Source: Trachythela sp. YZ-2020 (taxonomy: Eukaryota > Cnidaria > Anthozoa > Malacalcyonacea > Clavulariidae). From it: 64,000 nt of DNA. This document shows, in pieces, positions 10,473 to 21,361 of the stretch. The notes under the pieces were generated by a model that searched no databases, had not been told where the DNA came from, and saw only the letters and a list, made by a program, of their open reading frames with translations. The stretch spans positions 8,894,001 through 8,958,000 of the forward strand of contig JADLSH010000395.1 of the NCBI GenBank assembly GCA_016169945.1, given 5' to 3'. The translations under genes were made by a program, and so were the position numbers. Positions within the stretch are counted from its first letter, which is position 1, and each line of letters opens with the position of its first letter.

Positions 10473-13400
10473 TTATGCATAACCAAAGCCTTTCGTGTTA
10501 AGAAGAGCTAATGTCATATCCTGTTTGAATTCATCATATGTGTCATGGTTCACTGGTAAGTATAATTTACATGCACAAGTATTAGCCTTTGGCAATTTAG
10601 ATTGCAAACCATTTTTTTCTGGTGCATGAAGAAAACCTAACTCCATAGCTAATCCAAGAGGAGGGAGATCTTTGCATCCTGTGGCAAAGAAAAGAATGTC
10701 AGAAAAAGTTAACCCGTCTATCACCGTCTCCTCCACATCCTGAAGGAAGTCATTCCAATGGGACAGAACTAAACCTTCCCTTGCACATGTATTAGAACCT
10801 TCGTCGCTTCGCAGAATAGAAAAGAGAGAACCAAATGTTTCAGCACTAAAAGCACTATTTGAATAGCAAAATACATCTTGAAACTGTTCGCGATGCATAC
10901 ACATAACATCAAAAACACCAAGAACATTGAGACCTGCTTTAAAACGTTCCAAGGAAGCTTGAACCCTCTCTAAAACAAACCAGTGAGCAGTTTTTTTGAC
11001 AACATTAAGAATATCTTCTGTCGATCGAAGCACTTCAAGAGTTCCAGCAAGATCTAAAATGGTTTCTAAATTGCTATTTGCAATAAGGTTTTGAGCTTCT
11101 TCGACTGTTGAAACATTCTTCAACGCAATAAGAGAATTTTGCAATTCAACATCATATACATCTTCCACATTAACAACAGCTTTAAGTACACCTTTCGTCA
11201 AGGCATCGTACAAAGGATCACCAAAGCACCTTGGACCTGGACCACCATGTACTAATGACATTGCAATAAGCTCACCAGCATAGAAGTAATAGTCATTAGT
11301 AAGGTAATTAGCATTACTAGTCAAATACTTATCTCTTTCGCTACCACAAAACAACTGTGAACTTACCATCCACTCCATAATGAGGGTAAAAAATTCCCTC
11401 ATTGGGCCCCCTAAATCAACCGCACCCTCAGCATTCCCAACATCATCTGTAAACTTAACAGACACCTTATATGATGGAGAAAACGACTTTCTACACAGAC
11501 CCCTAAGGGCTCCTTCCCAAAGGTGACTTCTGCTTATGTTAAACTTAGATATTTGATTAGGGTTAACCTTTCTATTTAGTTCTACAAGTACGTCTTGCAG
11601 TGATAGATCATTATTAACTTCATTATCTTCTACATGTTCTGCATGGACATTTTCATTGTCTGAATCACTCCAATGGATTTGCTCATCAAAAACCAATGAT
11701 GCGTACAGCAAATCATCATTACCAGGAAGCCATGTACTGGACCAGAAGGAATCACTGTTACCAAGCAGACTATTATTTGAAGTGGACGCATCATCAAGTT
11801 GTACGTTTACAGATTTTTTTTCAGAACTGATTTCATTGCAACTCTTAGCAATATCACTATAAGTAAAAAATATGAAAGGCGACGTCATTGAGTCATTCAA
11901 AAATTACAGACTGTTCTGGTCTGGTACTGTAGTATATCACTATACATGATGATCTTTACATAGTTTAATTTTACATCAGTCTAGTCCCTAAGCTCTCTCG
12001 CTGCTGCAATAATTCGCTTTCAATTATATAGTTAGGCCTGGATTACCTGTGGAGGGTGGAATCTTGAGTGGTGACGTCACATCTCATCCTTTTTCTAATG
12101 AAAATGAAAGGCTAGTTATGCACGAATCAAATCGAAACCTTGACATCCCCCCAGGCATACCTAGGGAATTTAGTATTTTAAGAAGGCGGGAATTTGAACT
12201 TTTTTCAATTGGAAGGTGGGGACTTTGCTAAGGGGTCGGGAATTTGACGTTTCCTTTTAAACACGTGTGCTGAAATCCAATATGGCTTCAATGACAGTAG
12301 ATTTCAGTGATACTGCCGCTTTAAATCAACGTCGACAACACATTTAGTATGATTGAGTTATTATCAAGAACAATTATTAAATATCGCTTGGCTCATGAAG
12401 TCAAAATGAATTTCAAAAAGGACATTAATTGTTTAATTTTTTTGTGTTTACTTCCAAAATTATGAAATACTGTAGCTTCCAATTCGTACATGGGGTGGGG
12501 TCTTTGAACTCCAATTTTCCCCAATACGTGGTGTATTTGAACGGGAATTACAAATATATGCAGAAAATTTGACTTGACCAAAACTTAAAAATCGAAATTC
12601 CCGGAGGTATGCCCGGGGGATGTCAAGGTTTCGATTTGATTCGCGCATTAATTCAAGAGAATATATTAGCATTCCTGTATTCTGTAACAGCACAAATTTT
12701 AGAATAAATTTGAAGGCCCAGAATGCAGGAAATGGCATTTTCGGGCTACCAAATGGTGTCAGAAAAGTTTTAATTTTTATCAGGGGAGGGCTAAATGTTT
12801 GCAGTTTGCCTTCAATCTTCAATAATAATAACTCATCTTTCACGAGGAAAGCGCTTCCATCACAAGAAGTGACAACCTTCAAGGGGGACACCCGTTGTTT
12901 TCTCCATTTACCAACCCCATCCCCATAAATAATGTCCACTCTCTTTATTACCTAATATTCTTAGTACTAGTAACATTTTCAATGTCAAACTCATCCTCGT
13001 CACTGCATTCATGTGAATGGAGGTCTGGTTCTTCTGGGCACAAATATAACGTGATTCGGTTGTATGGTTTCCCTAGGTCTTCTTTGTATTTCCGTACAGT
13101 AAATTATTCTGTCGACTGACCCGGAAGGGTTGAAGAAAGTTGACCATCAGGGCAAACTAGTTTCCAACTCAATTTAGTATCAAATGATTTGTCATGAGCT
13201 TCCCGCTTCGTCAACGCCTGAGAGAATACTTCCGCATATTGGGCGTCTTTGTTTACTTTTAATGGCATTGATTTTCCTCGAACAGGAGTTGTCATGTCAA
13301 AGCTAACATATTTCATTTGGCCAATGTTTATTAATGCGAAAGGTTCCGCCTCTTTCGACTTTGCTTTTGTCTTTGATGGTTTTCTAAAATGTGTAGATAT

Positions 13401-13598
13401 CTCGTCACTTTTTTTGGCTGCATACTGTTCAAAAGTGAGACACTTTGGTGTCTTTGGTCCACTTGATGGCTCATTTGACAAGTGACTTGTATTTTTGGAC
13501 GAAGACGAAGTTTCGCTTGTTGCTACGACCTTTTGCCCGCAGGAGGAACAAAATTTAGTTGAAGATTCTAAACCACTTCCACAACCAGAGCAAAACAT
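10473..13598 (-). pseudogene. Zinc-ribbon/HECT E3 ubiquitin ligase, two exons
   Basis: Exon 1 (13598-12952) starts with MFCSGCG and CSSCG, a double zinc ribbon resembling the integrase N-terminus. It then runs through a Ser- and Lys-rich region to an acidic tail. A TAA at 13104-13106 interrupts it, and the frame stays open beyond. The donor at 12951 (GTAATA) and the acceptor ending at 11857 (TTTTACTTATAG) join in phase to exon 2 (11856-10473), a HECT domain. Visible motifs are GAVDLGGPMREFF, HGGPGP and LPKANTCACKLYLP, whose Thr-Cys (Cys codon 10575-10577) is the thioester position, and a GFGYA end. It resembles the G2E3-like HECT group. By family role it would transfer ubiquitin; any role in transposition is inference. 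Confidence 0.8.
12119..12647. mobile_element. Harbinger-type MITE in the HECT intron
   Basis: Inverted ends TGCACGAATCAAATCG and CGATTTGATTCGCGCA extend about 55 bp. Both flanks are TTA (12116-12118, 12648-12650), matching the TWA duplications of PIF/Harbinger elements. There is no coding capacity. It lies entirely within the intron 12951-11857, so it would not break the HECT reading frame. Confidence 0.75.
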
Positions 13599-13799
13599 AA
13601 CTAAATATTTCTTTTTTCTATTTTTGATATAAAAATAATAGAAGAATCGTATAATATTTACATTTATTAAATATAAATGGTGTTTGATTCCTGACTTTGA
13701 TGCAATGCGAGCATCCAAACAGAGTCTGCAATCCTCCGAGTTTCTGAGTCATGAATACTTGGTGTACTTATTATATAGTTTCAAATTGGTTGTTGTAAT

Positions 13800-14091
13800 C
13801 ACTGATCTATAAAATTTACTGTTGTGTTTTAATGAATTTACTGTTGTGTTTTAGTAAATTTATTGTTGTGTTTTAATGAATTTACTGTTGTGTTTTAATG
13901 AATTTACTGTTGTGTTTTAGTAAATTTATTTTTGTGTTTTGATAATTTTATTGTTGTGTTTTAACGCAAATATTCAGTGTTGTATTTGGATGAATTTATT
14001 GTTGTGTTTAGCAAATATTGTGTTGTGTTTTATAAATGTATTGTCGTGGTAAGTAAATAGTGTGTTGTGTTTGCCGTTGTGGGCCACCGTA
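13800..14091 (-). repeat. Right TIR of integrase/HECT element
   Basis: Inverted counterpart of 7719-8040, ending in GTGGGCCACCGTA. It has fewer subterminal repeat units than the left side, which indicates unit gain or loss after insertion. Confidence 0.85.
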
Positions 14092-14113
14092 CTATGTGGT
14101 TTTGGTTGGACAT

Positions 14114-14256
14114 TATTTTTTAATATTTTGGTTCATTGATATATTTGCTGCTGGTGTGTTTTAAACACGTCTCGTTTTGGTATAGTGTTTGACACTGTAT
14201 TCAGAATTTTATTTGGTGTGTGTTTCACACCTCGTTTCTGTGCGGTTGTCTATGCC
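14114..14256 (+). repeat. Target-site repeat, right copy
   Basis: Direct repeat of 7576-7712. It carries an extra internal stretch (CTGGTGTGTTTTAAACACG) and a few substitutions, so the tandem unit pre-dates the insertion. Confidence 0.8.
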
Positions 14257-14377
14257 AAGGCATCCCTTTTACCAATTGTAATGTGTTTAAAAGTGTTAAT
14301 ATGTTTCAAGTTGATATCATTGTGAATTGACCTATTAAACTTATACAACATTTGATCAGGTACAGTTAAAATTTAAA

Positions 14378-14613
14378 ATGTCTTATGATCTGGGACTAGG
14401 TAGTCCATCTTTTGTTTTCTCTCCTATCAATTTAAAATCTCGACAAGTTTTGTGTTCTGTGGTTGACTTGCCATTGATTAGCGAGCATCATTGCAATAAT
14501 CAATTACCTAAAGAACTTGGTAAACCAATAAAATTACACAGTATTAATGGTGATGGTAACTGTCTATTTCGAGCATTGTCATATGCTATAACTGGCAAGT
14601 GTATCATGCTTCT
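14378..14613 (+). pseudogene. OTU cysteine protease, N-terminal half of first domain
   Basis: The frame from ATG 14378 carries the OTU active-site loop as GDGNCLFRA. It then loses frame: compared with the second OTU copy (20580 onward), four bases (CCGG) are missing after ACTGG. Kolobok begins at 14618 after TTAA. The rest of the domain resumes at 20076. OTU domains cleave ubiquitin-type conjugates. In Helitrons they are a known accessory domain fused to or beside the replicase. Confidence 0.8.
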
Positions 14614-14903
14614 TTAAAGGACATTGGCAACGAAAATTTTTATTGCCTATTTTGAAAGTGTTACACCATCTAACAATGAATCTGGTGTTAATTCTTTACC
14701 AAACTTTTTTGTTTGCGAGTTATTTGCATTTTATTTCGCCATAAATATAAATACTGTCCGCCATCTTGGAAAAATTATCTTTTGGGTCACATGACTCGTT
14801 TGACGTCATTTGTAGGGTTCGATCAAAACAGCAATATATTTTTGTATTACATATTTGTGTTGAGTAGCTTTTCTAAAGAAATTATTGCTTTTTAATAATT
14901 GTA

Positions 14904-15515
14904 ATGGAAAATATCCACGAGAACCAGGTAGGGGAGGTGTTACCTTACCAATTTGAACCAGAAGCGGGAGGGAATACAAGCAATATCAGCGACGAAAGCG
15001 ATTCCGAACAAGGCAGTGATTTGTCTTCGTCTGATGAGGAAGTCGATCATGAGTTTGAAATTGCAAATGCTTGGCGTCTTGAAAGTCTTAGTTGGTGTAA
15101 ATGTGGACATTGTACTTTATCAACAAAGGCTATTGAATGTTTTTGTTGTCACGAGAAAGCGTTAGAGTACGATGAATACGATGTGCTTCTTAGTCAAACT
15201 GAGTCGCAAGGAGACATGTGTTTGACAACACATCAGGAATTCCAAGACAACATGCTATCAGAAGGTGTGCTAAAGATAGATGTTTGTCGATATCTTGAAG
15301 AAAACTGGCCTCTTGATGATGGAGATCTGGAAAGAATTCACAAGCTATATCGACTGGTAGCATATTATCGATGTTCTCGCTGGGTTTTCCAAATTTTGGG
15401 TAAAAAGAAGAGAAGACCTTTCCCTGCTTGCATATATTCTGCAATACGAGAAAGATTCGCGTCGCCTGATGGTCTATACACGCATTTCAAATACGCCAAA
15501 ACATCGAAACGGTAA
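14904..15515 (+). CDS. P2X7 ballast-domain (zinc-binding) protein of Kolobok
   Basis: The 203-codon ORF is uninterrupted. The N-terminus is acidic and Ser-rich (residues ~20-55). It is followed by WCKCGHCTL and CFCCHEK, the Cys-rich zinc cluster of the P2X7 receptor intracellular 'ballast' domain, then a C-terminal block with PFPACIYSAIRERF and SPDGLY. This domain is known outside receptors as a transposon-borne protein. Its role in transposition is unknown; DNA or nucleotide binding is inference. It is divergent from and close to the left TIR (286 bp), so the TIR region may hold its promoter. Confidence 0.85.
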   Translation: MENIHENQVGEVLPYQFEPEAGGNTSNISDESDSEQGSDLSSSDEEVDHEFEIANAWRLESLSWCKCGHCTLSTKAIECFCCHEKALEYDEYDVLLSQTESQGDMCLTTHQEFQDNMLSEGVLKIDVCRYLEENWPLDDGDLERIHKLYRLVAYYRCSRWVFQILGKKKRRPFPACIYSAIRERFASPDGLYTHFKYAKTSKR

Positions 15516-15819
15516 CCTCATATGTATATTTTTAATACAGAACACTTTACTGTAATTGTTTAAACTTGATTTAATAATATTCTAAATATTTATATGAATT
15601 TTCGCCAAATCTGGGCTATTTCGCTCTGTACAAACCCAAATTGTCAAGTATAATAAAGAATTATTTTGTTTATTCCCCTATAAAACGATGAACTGACCCT
15701 AACATACAAACTTATAAATGTAAACCTCACCCTAAACCAAAATAATGCTATATCATAATACCATAAGCCCCAAACCAAATTATATACAGTATGTACACAT
15801 GAACATGCCCACATTTGCC

Positions 15820-18711
15820 TCATTCACGATTTTTACATTTTTCTACTTTGCATTTACATTTGCTGTCACATATAATATCTATTGCCCTACAATTGCACTT
15901 TATTGTTGCACATTTCCCTTTACAAACACAAGGTTTATTCCCTGACCCTCTTTCTTTACTTGTAGGTAATGCTGGCGTACTGAAGCGAGACTTTCGATTG
16001 GCCACCACCTGTTCCTTTGAAGGTCGCTCCTTTCCTTCCAAGTACTTGTCTACTAGTGACTTAGGTTCAGCAGGTAGCACTTCGTTTGCATGGACTTTGG
16101 CTTTCTTCAGTGTTTTGTACTGATTTCGTAGCTGGACCACTTCATTTAATATCAACTGTAGATATGCTATAGTATTAAATTTTTAGATTCAAATTTATAT
16201 TTGGTAATGTATATTAGGGAGGGGGGGGGGGAGAGACCTGTCTACTCAATTTTATAATATTTGTCATATAACAGATGGAGATATGTTGCCAAGTGGTGAC
16301 TTATTTCTACATGAGATATTGTGTATTAGCAAATGCCTTTTGGTCATGTCGGCCAATTTCCTTTTGGGAAGCATTTTGCATGAAACTAGGTGGGGCATCA
16401 TTGCTGCTTAATGGATAATAGTAATGCCTACATTGGGTAAAATGAAATTCATACCATAGGTGGGCTTTTCCTTCAATGGTTTTGCAACTGCCTTTTCTCC
16501 TTTAAATGCCTTGGGGTAGGAAATTGCCCATCGAAGCTTTCCATCGGAAGTTGTAGCTTGCTTCCTGTTACTGTTTTCATTATAGTGCAAGTTTGAACAG
16601 TACAATCTGTTAAAAGAATACAAAAATAAGGAAAAAATTGTTAAAAGTGGCTGGTCTGTTTAACCCATTAACTAACATCACTAAGTAAAAGAGTAAAATA
16701 CTAATGTAGGGCCATCTGGACGGATTGCAAGCTATTGGGCTATTTCTCCTCGTAGGCACAATGTTGTTGGCCTGTGCAACACACTCTACCCTCATGTGAG
16801 TTTAAAAGAACAGACAGAAATAATTTTTTTAAATTGGACATTTTAAATGATAACAAGGTGATATTGTATTGTAGCTATCAGGCGGAGTAAAACTCACCTT
16901 GCACTTAATGAATGGTATGTGTTTTTTGATGCAAGTAGATTATCCAGGGAGTGTTTGGCCTCTAAACCAGATGTCTGGTGGTATTGGGATAGCTTGCGAA
17001 TTGCAGAAATCAGTTGAGGTCTTGTTAACATCTCTATTAACTTAGAAAGAGGTTAAATTCCCAATTCCTGAAATATTCAAGCAGTTCAGTTTTGATTCAT
17101 AGTTACTAATATTTTCAATGTACATTTACCTTGATTACTTGCGTATCCAGGATAATGTTCCGTTCCATGTCAAGCGTACTTCCAGATCCAAAGAGACCAC
17201 TGTGACCAGGGCTGTCTACGCGCATATCAGATGCAACCACTATTGGCTCTCCCTCAATTTCTTCCAGTCGTGCAGATTGTTCTTTGTGCCAAACATTAAA
17301 CACTGCAGGGATTACATAATTCTATAAAATATTTGATAACTCCCGTTGCTTTACATTAGGAATTCTTAGAGCATCGAAAAGTCGTAGAACCTTTGAGGAC
17401 TCCATTCCTGTAGCGAGAATTCCAGAGGCGAAAAGTAAATGAAAGGTCGGCATTTTGTTGACAAGGGGACCAGTTGTCCACTCGAAATAATGGGTGCTTT
17501 CAGCTTTACACGAGCTGCAAATTCTACATGATGACCCGATTTGACTTTCCATTGTAACGGTACATTCCGAACCACACTGACTGCATTTACCAAAAGCTTG
17601 TAAAATCGCTTCTTCAAAAACAATAAATTTAATTTGATCTTGTGGGGGTTTCCCCTCCACCAGAATGGTACGTTTGTATGAAATATCATCGTCGTCGCAG
17701 CTTTCCTCGCTTTCGGTGGACGACGCCTCGATTTGAGCAGAGTAATCGTCCGGATTAACAGATTCCTCGCTGGCACTGCTCTGGACGCTTTCCACGTCAA
17801 CTCCTCTGGTTGTTGTCAGGTTTGTGTCAATAATATCGTTGGGTTTTCCCTGAGTTTCAGTAGTGTCTATTAAGTCGGTGGTGTCTGTGGCTTTGTTAAC
17901 CCGTCGCACTTTCGAAATAAACGAGGATGCCACCGCAGATTGGTTAGTTTGAAAGACCGTCGAAGTTGCCTTTATTACTGTCTGGGTTTTGGTGGATTTT
18001 GTCAGTCTGGGCAAGGGTGTCTGTGTCGATATTTCTTTAAAGTTGGGCGGATTCGACGTACTGGGTAGTGCCTCTATAAATTGTACTGTACTCACAGTGG
18101 GATCAGTAGGATATTCATCCACATCGCTTTGTTCTTCTGTTGAATCTCCCTCGTTTGTGCGAGTTGAATCTCCGGGATTTACAAGTTCACTGACGTCCTG
18201 TAAATTTAAGCATTATATAAAACAATTTTTGGTCAACTTGTACAAAATCTAAAAAATCCCCTTTGCCCGCTATGGCTATTACCCCAATGACTAGTGTATA
18301 TTTACAATATATACGTTGTACGCTATAAATTGTAAAGAATTAAAGTACCTTTTTTCGTTGCCTTCTCTCGGAAAAACTCCTTGTTTTACTGGCTGTGCCT
18401 GGGTCAAGCAATGGTTTATTCAGCGTTGGCAAGGCATCTCTTTTCAATTGTACTTTAAACGATTCATTGCATTGTAGTCGTTCGAGGAATTGTGGCGAGT
18501 GTCCAGGTTCGTACGCGTCTTCGGCAAAATGAAGCGAGCATATTCTACTGCACGCCAATGGCTTAAACGCTTTGCGCTTACAGAATTCAATCCACGCTTT
18601 TTTTCTACATTGTTGGTCTGCCGATTTTCTGCTTGGAAATGCAAAAAAATGGATTCCAGTCGTTGTTTTCTTGCTGTCACTATTACAACCATATACCGGA
18701 CAGTACGTCAT
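15820..18711 (-). pseudogene. THAP-Kolobok transposase, multi-exon
   Basis: Exon 1 (18711-18349) encodes a THAP zinc finger: CPVYGC, a central Trp, FAFP, then CSLHF. Exon 2 (18197-17130) has an acidic linker, the Kolobok zinc motif CSQCG...CRICSSC, W-TTGPLVN, and the catalytic SDMRVDSPGHSG. A TAG at 17324-17322 interrupts it. A third exon (about 17080-16890, donor GTGAGT) and exon 4 (16606-16455, NLHYNENSNR) join in phase via AG|A. The last exon (about 16160-15820) ends in a Cys cluster (CVCKGKC, CKCKVEKC) and appears off-frame by one or two bases. The gene would be the DDE transposase of this element. The nonsense codon makes this copy non-functional. Confidence 0.85.
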
Positions 18712-20038
18712 GCTTTTACCTTACGGCTTACGTGCGATTATGAAGCAGAAAAACTGTTTACGAGACTTATAGCAATTTAGCAAACAATGCCGCTTTACTG
18801 ATATGTCGCGTCTTTGGCAGGACTCACCGGAAAAAACATTGGAAAGCTTATATAAGGTCATGAATCAGGCAAAACTGAAGACAGGACTCTTATCATAATG
18901 CGCTAATGCGCTGTTGTTTCTTGCCTTGGCGGCGGCGGCGACATTCATGTAAATAGTTTTTTATACACTTGGTGGTCTTGGTGGTTTTTTACAGTTGGAA
19001 AAACACTAACGGCAAGACTCTTCCATAATGTCGTAAAATGTGTATGTGTTTTGCGTGTGAAAATAATTACACCAATAAAACTAGAAAAACATTGTTTGTA
19101 ATACTAGAACGTAAACGTGATAAGACACAAATTTTGCCTTGTAATGGGAACGCCTTATCCCAGCGGACATAATTTGGGATGGCGTGGTAGATTGTGGTAG
19201 ATTACGAACCACAAAATAGGAACAAAATAGTGGTAAACATGTTCCATTTACGTAAAGGAAATTCGTGGTAGCAAAAGTATGTTTCCTGTTCTGTTAGTAT
19301 AAATATAGGTTAAAAGGTTGGTGTTGGTAAGTTGGTTATATGATTATTGGTATCGTATCGCATTGTGTTGGGTTGAGTTAGTAGAGTACGAAGAGTGCGA
19401 ATCGCATAGAAGGTGAATGAATTGTTGAATTGCAATCGAGTTGCGTAATTCTAAGTAATATCAGACATTGTAAAACGACATGCACTAATCCCATGTGTGA
19501 AGTGTCTTGAATAGTCTATAGTATAGTTGCATTTTGTTCGATATTTGTTGTATAAAAATTCGTTGAGATAATACAATTTCATAGTAGAGCCTTTTCGCTA
19601 ATAAGCACAGATTATTTCTGCTACACAACAAGTATATATTCATTTGGAGTATATGATCTGTGTGTTGAAACATGCGGCAGAATATAATACTCGAATGGAG
19701 TCAAATCTATACGCGTATATTTCAAATACTGTCGTAAAATTATCCGCAGACAAGTGGTACTAAATTGTTACACAATTATTTAATACAAGTCGCCGTGCAT
19801 CTGTATTTTTTTTGACAAAATGTTCTTAGAACGTGTTAAAAGCGATATATCTTATATTGTTATATTTGCGGAACCCTACAAATGACGTCACAAAATGTAT
19901 TCATGCATAAATTAGCATATCAAGATTTTTTCAAAATGGCGGACAACTGCCGAACATTTTCATAATTTTCTCAAGAACTAAATGCAGTAGACAAGCGAAA
20001 ATACGAAATTAAGTATTCCATAGGTAAGCCTGAAAGAT
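18712..20038. other. Kolobok right subterminal region, no gene
   Basis: The stretch between the transposase start and the right TIR has no credible coding. It includes a TGACGTCA-containing segment that is an imperfect inverted match to the left end (about 14770-14820), so the TIR similarity is discontinuous but longer than the perfect 33 bp. Confidence 0.5.
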
Positions 20039-20075
20039 ATAGGCAATAAAAATTTTCGTTGCCAATGTCCTTTAA

Positions 20076-21361
20076 GACATAAAATTATTGATCATATGAG
20101 AGAAATTGAAAGTTTACTTCAACCGCATTTGGGGATGTCCTTAATTGACTACCTTAATAACAGTGGAATGGCAAATGACCAAGTTTGGGGAACTGATGTT
20201 GAAATTTTCGCAGCATGTTCATTGTTAAAAACAGACATATATACATACACTAAAGTAGGTAATGTCAACAAATGGAACAAGTTCTCTACCTCGATGCTAA
20301 ATGGCTCAGACCCCAAAAATGACTGTGCAATTTATATTAATCATACTAATAATGTACATTATGATATTGTACTTGATGTTAGTGCTGATTTTAACTGTGA
20401 CAATAAAAGTAACAATGAAAAGCAAGAGCAAACAAGATACAAATCTGATGAAGGAATGCATTTTACTCCTGTTGATAGCCAAGCCCAAGCATTCATGTGT
20501 TCTTCACTCAATTTGCCACTTTTTAAGCACAGTTTTGGGTTGCCAAAAAAATATCTAACAAGTCCTTCTAAGTTCTACCATATTAATGGTGATGGTAACA
20601 TTCTGTATCGAGCATTGTCATATGCTGTAACTGGCCGGCAAGTGTATCATGCTTCTCTAAGACATAAAATTATTGATCATATGAGAGAAATTGAAAGTTT
20701 ACTTAAACCGCATATGGGAATGTCCTTAATTGACTATCTCAATAACAGTGGAATGGCAAATGACCGAGTTTGGGGAACTGATGTTGAAATTTTTGCTGCA
20801 TGTTCATTGTTAAAAACAGACATATATACATACACTAAAGTAGGTAATGACAAAAAATGGAACAAGTTCTCTACCTCGATGCTAAATGGCTCAGACCCCA
20901 AAAATGACTGTGCAATTTATATTAATCATACTAATAATGTACATTATGATATTGTACTTGATGTTAGTGCAGATTTTAACTGTGACAATAAAAGTAGTAA
21001 CAGTCGAAAATGGAAGAAAGACTCTCAAAAAGGTGATAATCAACGCTTGAATAAAAGGAGTAAAAAGGAATACAATGCTGATATTAGGAAATCGATTGAT
21101 GCTGATAACAAACAGGGAAATGCAAATGAAATTTTTCAAAATCTCAACCAGTCTCATGACCATAATCGTAACAATCAACATAGTAGTTCTGGTAATGCTA
21201 GAAGTGATGTTGAAAATAATGACACTAATACATCAGTGCAACAAAGACAACCACTTGAGGTACCTTATGTGGGAGCAAAAACAGTGGCTGCAAAATCTAG
21301 CAATGACAAAAAAGTGAAACAAATATGTCAAAGTTTCACAAATCGATTAAATTTTCCATAA
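20076..21361 (+). pseudogene. Helitron OTU region: rest of OTU-1 plus complete OTU-2
   Basis: The 5' part completes the first OTU domain up to the NHTNNVHYDIVLD motif near 20335-20380. A short linker follows, then a second OTU domain (about 20580-20985) nearly identical in DNA to the first. In OTU-2 the active-site loop is GDGNILYRA, so the nucleophile Cys is Ile. An Asn/Lys/Ser-rich tail follows. The frame ends at TAA 21359-21361, but the Helitron sequence carries on in another frame, so OTU was probably fused to the replicase. Confidence 0.8.

Larger units (their letters stand above)
7719..14091. mobile_element. 6.37-kb integrase/HECT transposon with 6-bp target duplication
   Basis: The ends are TACGGTGGCCCACAACGG and its complement, flanked on both sides by CTATGT (7713-7718 and 14092-14097). 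TIRs are about 290-320 bp and include subterminal tandem repeats. It carries a plus-strand integrase-like pseudogene and a convergent minus-strand zinc-ribbon/HECT gene. The 6-bp duplication plus an integrase-type DDE enzyme suggests the IS3EU group or an integrase-related superfamily. That label is from memory and unverified. A Harbinger-type MITE sits in the HECT intron. Confidence 0.85.
14618..20071. mobile_element. Kolobok DNA transposon, 5.45 kb
   Basis: The ends AGGACATTGGCAACGAAAAT and complement form a TIR that is perfect for about 33 bp, with weaker inverted similarity further in (GTAGGGTT, TGACGTCA). TTAA flanks both sides (14614-14617, 20072-20075), the Kolobok hallmark. It holds a plus-strand P2X7-ballast ORF and a minus-strand THAP transposase. 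Removing it with one TTAA joins the OTU sequence GCTTCTTTAAGACATAAAAT as in the sister OTU copy, which proves the boundaries. Confidence 0.92.

Noticed and set aside
12460..12939. 159-codon minus-strand frame
   Set aside because: It runs through the Harbinger-type MITE and the HECT intron; overlap by chance.
7719..14091. Polinton (Maverick)
   Set aside because: The 6-bp duplication and integrase fit, but there is no polymerase B, packaging ATPase, protease or capsid gene, and the integrase belongs to a different branch.
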